NCBI RefSeq assembly: GCF_024679245.1
Contig: NC_090172.1
Span: 1,976,001 to 2,040,000, forward strand
Source: Pseudorasbora parva
Taxonomy: Eukaryota; Chordata; Actinopteri; Cypriniformes; Gobionidae
Direction: 5' to 3'
Length of the DNA: 64,000 nucleotides
This document shows positions 26,201 to 34,200 of the stretch, one piece after another. Below the pieces are notes generated by a model. The model was not told the origin of the DNA and did no database searches. It saw only the letters and a list, made by a program, of their open reading frames with translations. Position 1 is the stretch's first letter; each line of letters begins with the position of its first letter. Made by a program: the position numbers and the translations under genes.

Positions 26201-29200
26201 GATGGATATGATGGATGGATGCACTTTTATGATGGATGGATGCACTTTTATGATGGATGGATGCACTTTTATGATGGATGGATGCACTTTTATGATGGAC
26301 GGATGCACTTTTATGATGGACGGATGCACTTTTATGATGGACGGATGCACTTTTATGATGGACGGATGCACTTTTATGATGGATGGATCCACTTTTATGA
26401 TGGACAGATGCACTTTTATGATGGACGGATGCACTTTTATGATGGATGGATCCACTTTTATGATGGACAGATGCACTTTTAAGATGGACAGATGCACTTT
26501 TATGATGGACAGATGCACTTTTATGATGGATATGATGGATGGATGCACTTTTATGATGGATGGATGCACTTTTATGATGGATGGATGCACTTTTATGATG
26601 GATGGATGCACTTTTATGATGGACGGATGCACTTTTATGATGGACGGATGCACTTTTATGATGGACGGATGCACTTTTATGATGGATGGATCCACTTTTA
26701 AGATGGACAGATGCACTTTTATGATGGATAGATGCACTTTTATGATGGATAGATGCACTTTTAAGATGGACAGATGCACTTTTAAGATGGACAGATGCAC
26801 TTTTATGATGGATAGATGCACTTTTATGACGGACAGATGCACTTTTATGACGGACAGATGCACTTTTATGACGGACAGATGCACTTTTAAGATGGACAGA
26901 TGCACTTTTAAGATGGACAGATGCACTTTTATGATGGATAGATGCACTTTTATGATGGACAGATGCACTTTTATGATGGACAGATGCACTTTTAAGATGG
27001 ACAGATGCTCTTTTATGATGGACAGATGCACTTTTATGATGGACAGATGCACTTTTATGATGGACAGATGCACTTTTATGATGGACGGATGCACTTTTAT
27101 GATGGACGGATGCACTTTTATGATGGACGGATGCACTTTTATGATGGACAGATGCACTTTTATGATGGACAGATGCACTTTTATGATGGACGGATGCACT
27201 TTTATGATGGACGGATGCACTTTTATGATGGACGGATGCACTTTTATGATGGACGGATGCACTTTTATGATGGATAGATGCACTTTTAAGATGGACAGAT
27301 GCACTTTTAAGATGGACGGATGCATTTTTATGATGGACGGATGCACTTTTATGATGGACAGATGCACTTTTATGATGGACAGATGCACTTTTAAGATGGA
27401 CAGATGCACTTTTATGATGGATAGATGCACTTTTATGATGGACGGATGCACTTTTAAGATGGACGGATGCATTTTTATGATGGACGGATGCACTTTTATG
27501 ATGGACGGATGCACTTTTAAGATGGACGGATGCATTTTTATGATGGACGGATGCACTTTTATGATGGATAGATGCACTTTTAAGATGGACAGATGCACTT
27601 TTAAGATGGACGGATGCATTTTTATGATGGACGGATGCACTTTTATGATGGACAGATGCACTTTTATGATGGACAGATGCACTTTTATGATGGACAGATG
27701 CACTTTTATGATGGACGGATGCACTTTTATGATGGACGGATGCACTTTTATGATGGACGGATGCACTTTTATGATGGACAGATGCACTATTATGATGGAC
27801 AGATGCACTTTTATGATGGACTGATGCACTTTTATGATGGACAGATGCACTTTTATGATGGACAGATGCACTTTTATGATGGATAGATGCACTTTTAAGA
27901 TGGACAGATGCACTTTTAAGATGGACGGATGCATTTTTATGATGGACGGATGCACTTTTATGATGGACAGATGCACTTTTATGATGGACAGATGCACTTT
28001 TAAGATGGACAGATGCACTTTTATGATGGATAGATGCACTTTTATGATGGACAGATGCACTTTTATGATGGACAGATGCACTTTTATGATGGACAGATGC
28101 ACTTTTATGATGGACAGATGCACTTTTATGATGGATAGATGCACTTTTATGATGGATAGATGCATTTTTATGATGGCAGATGCACTTTTATGATGGACAG
28201 ATGCTCTTTTATGATGGACGGATGCACTTTTATGATGGACGGATGCACTTTTATGATGGACAGATGCACTTTTATGATGGACAGATGCACTTTTATGATG
28301 GACAGATGCACTTTTATGATGGACGGATGCTCTTTTATGATGGATAGATGCACTTTTATGATGGATAGATGCACTTTTATGATGGATAGATGCACTTTTA
28401 TGATGGATAGATGCACTTTTATGATGGATAGATGCACTTTTAAGATGGATAGATGCACTTTTAAGATGGATAGATGCACTTTTATGATGGATAGATGCAC
28501 TTTTAAGATGGATAGATGCACTTTTATGATGGACAGATGCACTTTTATGATGGACGACCACAGGACTTCTTTTCAGCAGCTGAATGGACATGTGGCATAC
28601 ACATCCCACAAGGACAATGATGAGACCACACCGCCACAACTACAATTGCTCACGGACACACTTCTAGCTGAGCCCTGCCCACAGAGCTCACCACAGACTG
28701 ACTGTGAAGGATTAGATCTGCTCCAAGATTCAGCACCCAAGGATGATTTTCTGAAAAATGGACAGGGAAGCCAGGACAACATATTTCAGCTTCATGCTGG
28801 GTTTTGATGGATAGATGCACTTTTATGATGGACAGATGCACTTTTATGATGGACCGATGTACAGTACTCTTATAATGATAGATGCACTTTTATGATGGAC
28901 AGATGCCATTTTATGACGGATATAATGATAGATGCACTTTTATGGGCTTCATTTTGAGCTGCCGTTATAAAGCTTGGAAGTGCCAGGATATTTTTAAAAT
29001 ATATATATATATATATAAAATGGTAAGAAAAAGTATGTGACCCCTTTGCTGAATCTGTGAAAATGTGAATTGTGACAAAATGAAAGAGATCATACTAAAT
29101 AGTAGCGTTTGTATTTATGTCACGTAATACAATATGCAATTAGAATTACAGAAACATAACGCACAAACATAGCGCGCACACACACCAAAAGGTAAGATCT

Positions 29201-30285
29201 TAACACTCGGTCCCAGACAGATTCGGTCGTTGCGATTCGGTTCGAATGATTCTTTTAAATGAACCAAAACAGACATCGCTATGAAATATCGCTTTGTTCT
29301 CTTGCATAGGTGGGAAGTGAAACTCTAAAAGCCCAAATAACGGAATTTATGCTTGTATAGACTATATAATCAACCCTTTTAAATGAGTATTTTTTATATG
29401 TATTCACTAATCACGCTTTTCGCAATGATTCACAGCCTCGGAATTATAGTTCTTTCCCTCACTAAAACCGTTAATTGTAGTTCTTTCCCTCACTAAAACC
29501 GTTAAGTGTGTCTTTGGTGGTGGTGGTGGTGGGGGGGGGGGGGCAACAATTTGGTTCGTGGCTTATAACGGTTTAACCAAGACTTTATTGTAACCGCTAT
29601 GGGAGAAATTTGCGTTATTTTGAACGTTCGATTCAATGAATCGTCTTAGGAACCGATTCAGTGATCAATTTCATCATTCAAGCTTGGGGAGCGATGGGGT
29701 TAGTAGTGTTTGTATTTATGTCACGTAATACAATATGTAATTATAATTACAGAAACATAACTGCACACACACACCCACACACATCGAAAGGTAAGATCAA
29801 TTGATACACTCGGTTACCAGACAGATTCGGTCGTTACGACTCAGTTCGAATGATTCTTTTTAAATGAACCAAAACAGACATCGCTATGAAAAATCGCTTT
29901 GTTCTTTCGCGCAGGTGGGAAGTGAAACCCTAAAACCACAACTGACGCATATATGATGTTTTCATATTTTGTCACAATGGCTTCGAAAATTGTGAGGTGA
30001 CGAAATGCGTAAACAAATGAAAAGACGCCAATGTCGAGCATCACTTTCATTGCCGAGGACTGACAAAGGAACGTGATTTTGAAGTCGACATTACACGTTA
30101 AAATGCCAGTGTACTCACGTATGGGCGCAGCTGGCGATGCTGACAGGTTTGTGGTAGACCTCCAGACAGATGGGGCAGGAAAACTGGCTCTCTAGACTCT
30201 CTCCAGGTGCGGCTGCTGCGGCTCCATTTTGCTGCTGATGCTGCCTGATCTGAGCAGCCGACACAAAACTGCGGAACATCGCCAT
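3306..30285 (-). CDS. rnf166: RING finger protein 166, E3 ubiquitin ligase; 5' three coding exons, 3' end outside window
   Basis: Joining 30285-30119, 4892-4736 and 3418-3306 on the minus strand gives about 145 residues that read as RNF166. The start MAMFRSF matches the family. A C3HC4 RING is complete: C37, C40, C53, H55, C58, C61, C73, C76. It is followed by PFDPKKVDK, then EKQLSSYKAPCRGC with a C2HC zinc finger (CRGC ... H ... C) split between exons 2 and 3. Human RNF166 is about 237 residues, so the C2H2 fingers and ubiquitin-interacting segment should lie left of position 1. The family transfers ubiquitin through its RING and is reported in innate signalling and antibacterial autophagy. 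Intron 1 is 25.2 kb and full of transposons and a 21-bp minisatellite. All splice sites are GT-AG and the phases agree (2, 0, 2). No stop or frameshift is seen. Divergent from ctu2. Confidence 0.93.
3480..4171. mobile_element. TTAA-flanked piggyBac-like MITE
   Basis: AGGGTTAGTTCACCCAAAAA at the left, GATGAACCATCCCT at the right, TTAA at 3476-3479 and 4172-4175. It shares a centre (AATCATGAATC, CAGCAGTTTGACACGC) with the element at 43623. Lies in rnf166 intron 3/2 DNA next to exon 3. Confidence 0.85.
4736..4892 (-). CDS. rnf166: rnf166 exon 2 (second half of RING)
   Basis: 157 nt from acceptor TTCTCAG to donor GTTAGT. Reads FCGDCLQPCLQ, then CPLCRMPFDPKKVDK and QLSSYKAPCRGCSKK. It completes the last four RING ligands (C58, C61, C73, C76) and begins the C2HC finger. 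Phase continues exactly from exon 1. Confidence 0.93.
5940..6071 (+). repeat. SINE-like 3' segment
   Basis: CAAGGCACTTGCCTTCAGGT, then GTAATAAGTGTACTATAAGT and GGATAAAAGCGTCCGCTAAA are typical of a widespread fish short interspersed repeat. The promoter half is not recognised. Confidence 0.45.
6735..7370 (+). pseudogene. Tc1-like transposase C-terminal fragment, decayed
   Basis: Encodes the second half of a Tc1/mariner DDE transposase: GMGSLHIWKDTINAERYIQV, RPRIFQNDKARPYT with the catalytic D, SPDLSPLENIWR with the catalytic E, and VEQLEACVRQEWDNIPIPE. Two in-frame stops (one near 6975 where TGG is expected, one near 7042 where a glutamine is expected) and an upstream frameshift inactivate it. 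The N-terminal half and left end are missing. The 3' untranslated part runs to about 7370. Confidence 0.88.
7522..8804. mobile_element. hAT-family element with perfect 8-bp target duplication
   Basis: Ends TAGGGATGCACCGAATCC and GGATTCGGTGCATCTA are inverted repeats. GTCACAAT flanks both sides (7514-7521 and 8805-8812). Minus strand 8465-8692 keeps the start of a BED zinc-finger (VVWQYFQSQ, then AICSICNADLSRGG), the usual N-terminus of hAT transposases. The rest of the transposase is absent. Confidence 0.92.
8813..11309. other. rnf166 intron 1, mostly unique sequence
   Basis: No exon recognised. AT-rich to about 9590, then a GC-richer segment (9600-9930) with a GAGAGA run and a short open frame that I cannot assign. 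10740-10880 and 11100-11300 contain remnants of dispersed repeats. Confidence 0.5.
11318..12331. mobile_element. hAT-family element (GGGCTGGGCGATAT type), copy 1
   Basis: Ends TAGGGCTGGGCGATAT and ATCGCCCAGCCCTA, with 8-bp duplication CGACTGAG at 11310-11317 and 12332-12339. Minus strand near 12030-12110 keeps a transposase N-terminus (MSDSEEN..., then STSVVWRYFG), the first part of a BED finger. Confidence 0.92.
12502..13653. mobile_element. hAT-like element (TAGTGTTGTC ends) with 8-bp target duplication
   Basis: Ends TAGTGTTGTC and GACAACACTA, flanked by CTATGAAA at 12494-12501 and 13654-13661. The sub-terminal regions are rich in TATCGATA. No coding remnant recognised. Confidence 0.9.
13662..14539. 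other. rnf166 intron 1, nothing recognised
   Basis: AT-rich sequence without exon, RNA gene or clear element ends. Confidence 0.5.
14540..15560. repeat. About 81-bp tandem repeat, three copies, split by a transposon
   Basis: GTGAATGATTCAATGACTCA begins units at about 14540, 14621 and 15468. The second copy is broken by the CTGCGTCCC element after AATCAGT and resumes at 15443 with GGAGTGTTTTTGAATG. Confidence 0.75.
14685..15442. mobile_element. Element with CTGCGTCCCAATTCGC ends, copy 1
   Basis: Perfect 16-bp inverted ends CTGCGTCCCAATTCGC / GCGAATTGGGACGCAG. It interrupts a roughly 81-bp tandem repeat (14540-15560). A second copy lies in the opposite orientation at 51295-51979. Confidence 0.8.
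15561..16548. other. rnf166 intron 1, unique-looking
   Basis: No repeat recognised between about 15600 and 16548. Two short open frames overlap on opposite strands at 15720-16056 without family resemblance. Confidence 0.5.
16601..17177. mobile_element. Nested Harbinger-like element with Myb/SANT-like remnant
   Basis: Ends AGCCCCTTTCACACTGC and GAAAGGGGCT, with ATG on both sides as a possible 3-bp duplication. Minus strand 16850-16770 encodes SANWTQVETTELLTIRAEAE, a good match to the start of the Myb/SANT-like protein of PIF/Harbinger elements. The rest of the protein is lost. Confidence 0.6.
17189..17259 (+). repeat. (CA)n/(CACG)n microsatellite
   Basis: Pure dinucleotide with a central CACG/CGCA block. 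Confidence 0.95.
18224..20213. other. rnf166 intron 1, mosaic of decayed repeats
   Basis: Recognisable pieces: a CATAGACTGTGTAAAACAAT-type repeat at 18245 (another piece at 35232), a hAT-like end near 18850-18915 (AACCGTGCCACCCCTA), another at 19165-19215, and a repeat at 19500-20165 ending TTTACTGTCTATGG. No gene. Confidence 0.5.
20214..20841. mobile_element. hAT-family element (GGGCTGGGCGATAT type), short relative
   Basis: Shares ends TAGGGCTGGGCGATAT / GCCCAGCCCTA with the copies at 11318 and 35940, but the interior differs. On minus, about 20545-20350, it keeps a good BED finger (SPVWQFFRFYKSD, then VVCKLCKTVVPTK). The flanking 8 bp match only partly. Confidence 0.85.
20932..21663. mobile_element. 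Element with GCTGCGTTTCCATTAC ends
   Basis: Terminal inverted repeats GCTGCGTTTCCATTAC and GTAATGGAAACGTGGC. AAAACCTTTTGCGA-type sub-repeats inside. No coding remnant. Confidence 0.6.
21761..22423. mobile_element. Element with CTCTTTCCCCGCCA inverted ends
   Basis: Ends TCTCTTTCCCCGCCA and TGGCGGGGAAAGAG flanked by TTA on both sides, compatible with a Harbinger-type 3-bp duplication. Contains an uncharacterised 121-codon open frame at 21890-22255 that I cannot assign. Confidence 0.6.
22641..22720. mobile_element. Truncated TTAA-type MITE end
   Basis: TTAAAGGGATAGTTCACCCA begins the element, but it breaks off near 22710 and is followed by another repeat (GGTACATCTTTGTACCTT, 22715-22850). No right end found. 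Confidence 0.6.
23546..23913. mobile_element. TTAA-flanked MITE (AGGAAGTGTATGTAAG type), copy 1
   Basis: Left AGGAAGTGTATGTAAG, right AAACAGTTCCT, TTAA on both sides (23542-23545, 23914-23917). Same interior as 60179-60560. Confidence 0.88.
24190..25104. other. rnf166 intron 1, left flank of 21-bp array
   Basis: A Charlie-like hAT end near 24240-24275 (AAAAAGGTTGGGAAACACTG), then AT-rich sequence with no feature recognised up to the array. Confidence 0.45.
25105..28957. repeat. 21-bp minisatellite array, about 170 copies, in rnf166 intron 1
   Basis: The unit is 21 bp and starts ATGCACTTTTATGATGG followed by ATAG, ACAG, ATGG, ACGG or ATAT. Because 21 is a multiple of three, it stays open on both strands: over 900 codons on plus (CTFMMDR repeats) and about 1190 on minus (VHLSIIK repeats). 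Variants are clustered: ATAT/ATAG types at the left, ATGG/ACGG types from about 26200. Blocks recur as higher-order copies (for example 26203-26463 resembles 26527-26700). A 250-bp non-repeat island interrupts it at about 28551-28803. I do not consider these frames to be genes. Confidence 0.97.
28551..28806 (+). other. Non-repetitive, protein-like island within the 21-bp array
   Basis: The array stops abruptly, 250 bp of unique sequence follows, and the array resumes. On plus, in frame with the repeat, it reads 84 residues to a TGA (TSFQQLNGHVAYTSH, QLQLLTDTLLAEPCPQSSP, GLDLLQDSAPKDDFLKN, DNIFQLHAGF). This is a balanced Q/S/D/L composition unlike random intron sequence. A splice acceptor-like TTCTTTTCAG sits at 28567-28576. 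I do not recognise the protein. Confidence 0.55.
29100..29940 (+). repeat. About 240-bp direct duplication next to rnf166 exon 1
   Basis: 29100-29340 recurs at 29703-29940: ATTTATGTCACGTAATACAA, AGACAGATTCGGTCGTT, AACCAAAACAGACATCGCTA and AGGTGGGAAGTGAAAC are shared, about 605 bp apart. A second 30-bp tandem (TAGTTCTTTCCCTCACTAAA) lies between, at 29449-29505. Confidence 0.85.
29517..29543 (+). repeat. (GGT)n followed by G-run
   Basis: Five GGT units and then 13 G, in rnf166 intron 1. Confidence 0.9.
30119..30285 (-). CDS. rnf166: rnf166 exon 1 (start codon and first half of RING)
   Basis: Codons 1-55 plus two bases. ATG is at 30285-30283, with a second in-frame ATG two codons on. A Q/A-rich stretch (QHQQQNGAAAAAPGE) precedes CPICLEVYHKPVSIASCAH. 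The donor is GTGAGT at 30118. The first ATG is chosen because MAMFRS is the family start. Confidence 0.93.
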
Positions 30286-30486
30286 CACGAGCGCGGACAG
30301 CAGGACGAGCCACTAACACTGCCGATGCAAATAGGATTCCGTGTTTTTAACGAATATATCGTGATTTATACGACATTAGATACCGCATCTGCAATCTCCA
30401 ACACTGTCAACCAAGGAGGACACGCCGTTGTTCCAAAGAAGTAAACATTACATGGTAGCTTTAACGGAGCGGATTAGACGAGCAAA

Positions 30487-30503
30487 ATGATGGGAGTTGT
30501 AGT
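30487..30503 (-). promoter_or_regulatory. ZNF143/SBS-like motif
   Basis: On the minus strand this reads ACTACAACTCCCATCAT, a close match to the ZNF143 (Staf) SBS motif, which is enriched in bidirectional vertebrate promoters. It lies about 200 bp upstream of the rnf166 ATG. Confidence 0.65.
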
Positions 30504-30542
30504 TCTTTTAGCGCACTTTGCGCAGAGCGGCGGTTTGATAAA

Positions 30543-30561
30543 ACTTCATTTCCCAGGCATC
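30543..30561 (+). promoter_or_regulatory. Second, degenerate ZNF143/SBS-like motif, opposite orientation
   Basis: ACTTCATTTCCCAGGCATC resembles ACTACAATTCCCAGCATGC with a few mismatches. It faces the opposite way to the motif 40 bp to the left. Confidence 0.4.
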
Positions 30562-30593
30562 GCGTTCGAAAACAATTCCACGCAGCGGAGATA

Positions 30594-30600
30594 GATGGCG
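30594..30600 (+). promoter_or_regulatory. YY1-like ATGGCG motif / 4-codon upstream ORF
   Basis: GATGGCG fits the core of the YY1 site often found just downstream of transcription starts. The same ATG opens a four-codon frame ending in TAA, which would be a short upstream ORF if it lies in ctu2 mRNA. Confidence 0.3.
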
Positions 30601-31016
30601 TCAATATAAACGCTTCGAATGTAATAAATAAGACAAATATAGTACAATAAATAATATTTATTTATAACCGAAAACGTTGACATACTAAATGTTTACATAA
30701 TACAGAATGTCCTCACAATGCTTCCTTTCTATATTAAAATAATAAAACATGGGTTGTAGGCTATGTGTGTGGTATTTAACGGCATTTACACAAAACAAAT
30801 ACGGATTACTCATTAAAATAATAATAATACAACATCAATGCTAAATGATACAATTAAACATACAAACAGCGTAAATAACACGCAAATATATGGGCGTGGC
30901 CACTGTACGTCATCAAAATGGGTCAGGATATTCTCAACACACACACACACACACACGTGAAAACCATAGACTGTAAAAGGTGAAAACAAGCAATATGTGT
31001 GATACGTTTTGAGATA

Positions 31017-31021
31017 ATTGG
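31017..31021 (-). promoter_or_regulatory. Inverted CCAAT box upstream of ctu2
   Basis: ATTGG within ATAATTGGTCAG, about 86 bp upstream of the ctu2 ATG. A single short motif, so weak evidence. Confidence 0.3.
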
Positions 31022-31070
31022 TCAGTTCCAACGGACTGAAGAGCATCGTGTATTTGGCGTGACATTGGGT

Positions 31071-31086
31071 GTTTTGTTTCTTTTAG
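31071..31086 (+). promoter_or_regulatory. Possible 3' splice acceptor just upstream of ctu2 ATG
   Basis: GTTTTGTTTCTTTTAG is a strong polypyrimidine-AG acceptor ending 20 bp before the ctu2 start codon. It suggests the ATG-bearing exon may be the second exon, with an untranslated first exon nearer the CpG-rich promoter around 30500-30600. Not proven: the matching donor is unclear. Confidence 0.35.
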
Positions 31087-31106
31087 TTTGTGAATTTTAA
31101 GCCGTC

Positions 31107-31162
31107 ATGTGCCAAGTTGAAGAGGATTATAATGGTCTGGAGTGTAAACAGGAGAAGATACC
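31107..31162 (+). CDS. ctu2: ctu2 coding exon 1
   Basis: 56 nt, MCQVEEDYNGLECKQEKI plus two bases. The start matches the family MCQV. The donor GTGAGT is followed within 12 bp by a 45-bp (GT)n run. Confidence 0.93.
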
Positions 31163-31170
31163 GTGAGTTT

Positions 31171-31221
<51 letters not shown>

Positions 31222-34200
31222 CATAATGTGCATGTACTTGATTTATTTGCTTGATACTAAATCACTTCCATATTTAAAGTATACACTGTAACTTTGTATT
31301 GTTAATAATTGATATAATGAGCGAGCACATCGTGAATCCATCTTCCTAACTGTGTTTCTTATCATTAATCATTAAGGTAAACCTATAAAAGGTACACGTA
31401 TAAATAAGTGTTTATATTCTGACTACTTTAGGCTGCTCAACCGATGCGGAGGAGCACAGTACCTGCGTGACTCGTCGACATAAACAGAGAGAAGTAGATC
31501 CGTCTAAAATGTTCTTCCGCGAGACCCTCGAAGTTTTGTTTATTAACCGCTAGAGCGCCTAAAAGTTACTTCTAAAATCAATGTTTTAATGTTGTTTTGT
31601 TTATATGTCTATGTGGTGTTTTAATAGGCTTTAAAACAAATCATGTGCAAATGTATTAGTCAGCAGCATTATTAAGTTTTTCTTTCCTTTAAAACTGCAG
31701 TAAACAAAATAAATCGCTGGTGTTTCTGACGTCACAAGCAACCTTGTAACCAATCAGGCCAACGTGTGGGTGGGCTTTAAAAAAAATCATATTAATAATA
31801 CATTTTATTTATAATGTGCTTTTCTTAAACCCAAAGCGCTGCAGTAAAATAACAATAATAATAATACAAAAATAAATAAAATACAAATAAACAATAAAAA
31901 CAACTATAGAAATGCAACAAATGATTAAAGAAAAACAGTCTTAAACAAATGTGTCAACTTTTTAAAATGACCGGGCAGAGGAAGCTCATTCCATAGCTTG
32001 GGGGCTTTGTATGAAAAGGCTATTTCCGATTCTTTAGCATATCATTAACTGTTTTCTGAAGATGGGGAGTCTCGAGAGAAGCAGGTTTTCCTGCTATATT
32101 TTTCTGATGATATGCAAAATCGAGTCCGTTTAGCAATATAACGCGTGAATTATGTATATGATGTACATTACAATGTTATGATGAACTCCACTGATGTTCT
32201 ATAAGGATGATAACTGAGATGGCGAGAGGAAACATGGTTTGTGTAACATTAGTAACACATTATTAGCTGTTTAATAGCATAGTCAAGCTAAAGGATAATC
32301 ATATTAAATACTGTTGTGTGTTCTGCGGTGTAAAGAGCGCCGTTGTGCAGCGTTTACCTCAGTAAAGTTGAGTGAGTGGAGGCGGGGCTCATTTGCATAT
32401 TAATGAGTGTATGAAGTGCAAGGGTAAAGTTACATTCAAGCTATTTTAAGGCATGAATAAAAACCTTAAAAATAATTTTGCTGATTAAAGATGAGTCTTA
32501 AGGGATACAATTATTGAATACAAGGGACTTTTTTTTTTCTTATTCTCATTGACAAATTTCACACTCTTTTAATTGTGATGTTTTACAGGCTTAACAGGAA
32601 GTGTGTGAAGTGTAAGGAGGGGACTGCCGTGCTCATCATTCGTGTCAGTGATGCGTTTTGCCGGTAGGCGGCCATTAATCTCCTCAGTTTGTCGATTACA
32701 CTTCATTATGTGATGCTGTCTTGTCAAAAACACTTCTGTGCTGTTGTTGTAGGTCCTGCTTTAAGGAGTACTTCATACACAAATTTCGTGCCATGCTGGG
32801 AAAGAATCGAGTCATCTTTCCCCAGGAGAAGGTAACGTTTTAATAGATAAATCATATAGAAATATGTATGATACCTAAGATAAATTATGGTTCGCACAGT
32901 CATGAAAAACCTGATTGGTGTGATTAGAAAAATAACTCTTGTTTGTAGCCTAAAAGTTTAATACAATCACATCAATTTATCAGTTTTAATAATTATTGTT
33001 ATAATATCAAGGGCATTCACCAACAGTGATTGAGAGCATTGCAAAAAAAAAAAAAGCATCAGTTTTATTCATAGATTGAAAACAGTTTTAATATTAAACA
33101 AACCGTCCGTCAAAAACATCTTCCCTTCACTGCCAAAAATGCGTTTCTTACTTGGTATTTTTGTCTTGTTCCTAGTCAAAATATCAACAAATTCTTAAAA
33201 TAAGAAATATTTACTAGACAAGAAAAAGTAATTATCTTGTTTTGGGAAAAATAACTCAAAATGAAGAGAGTTTTTGCTTAAGATAAGATAAATAATCTGC
33301 CAATGGGGTGAGAAAAATAATCTTAATTCAAACAGGAAACAAGATTATTTTTCTCACCCCATTGGCAGATTATTTATCTTATCTTAAAGGGGTAGTTCAG
33401 CGCTGGGAAGATGAATCTGTATTTAAACTGGGTCATCAAGGCAGTAGAAATGTGAAATTATTTTTGAATTTGGTGTCTTCTAGACTGAGAAAAGACAGAA
33501 AATGTATTTTTGTCCCATGGGGATGAAAGACTACAATTCCCAGAATGCTTTGCTGCCCTGTGCCATTCCCAACGCCACCAACTTGATTACTGTGACTGAG
33601 TTAGAGAACAGAGAAGACACTACAATTAAAAACTGAACGTGTGTGTTCAATATAATGAGTGAGTCCCCGCGCGAGTATCACAGCACTGAGCACTGACTGC
33701 AGGAGTGATGAGAGCTGAGGTAATCGCGACTACACTCGCGGCATACATTCACAACGCAAGTTCAGTCTGGCACGCGTTTCAGTTCATGCCTTTGCAAGCT
33801 TAACTTTCATAGCAATTAATTTGAGAAGTTAAAAGACTTACATTGCTCAGCATAGCTCCGTTTAAATGATCCTGTCTGCAAGCTGAGCTGTCCCTGCGAG
33901 CGGAGTGTGATCTCCATCCCCCATGCTCGAGTTCAAAACATGCGGAAATGGCTCCCTCTGCTGGCTGTAGTCTTTAGCCTCTGGGCAAACATTCCTCCTA
34001 TGATGCAAAAATCATCAATTTGCATCATAGGAGGAATTTTTCCAGAAATAAAATGCATAAATCTCTCGTCTCAGGGAGATATGAGGGGGGAAAGCACAAT
34101 AATTTGAATATACTCCAGGGTTTCTACTGATACAAAGCCATATGCTAATCGCTGAAGTAACCCTTTAAGCAAAAACTCTTAATTTTGAGTTATTTTCCCT

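Larger units (their letters stand above)
30286..31106. promoter_or_regulatory. Head-to-head intergenic region, putative bidirectional promoter of rnf166 and ctu2
   Basis: 820 bp between the two divergent start codons. The rnf166-proximal part (about 30420-30610) is CpG-richer and carries two ZNF143/SBS-like motifs and a YY1-like ATGGCG. The ctu2-proximal part (30610-31080) is AT-rich, has an (AC)n run at 30941-30957 and one CCAAT box. No TATA box stands out. Transcription starts are not visible. The arrangement suggests initiation near 30450-30600 in both directions. Confidence 0.6.

Noticed and set aside
25058..28639. Open frames of 904 codons (plus) and 1193 codons (minus) over the 21-bp repeat
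   Set aside because: The unit length is a multiple of three, so open frames follow automatically. Both strands are open and no domain or signal is present.
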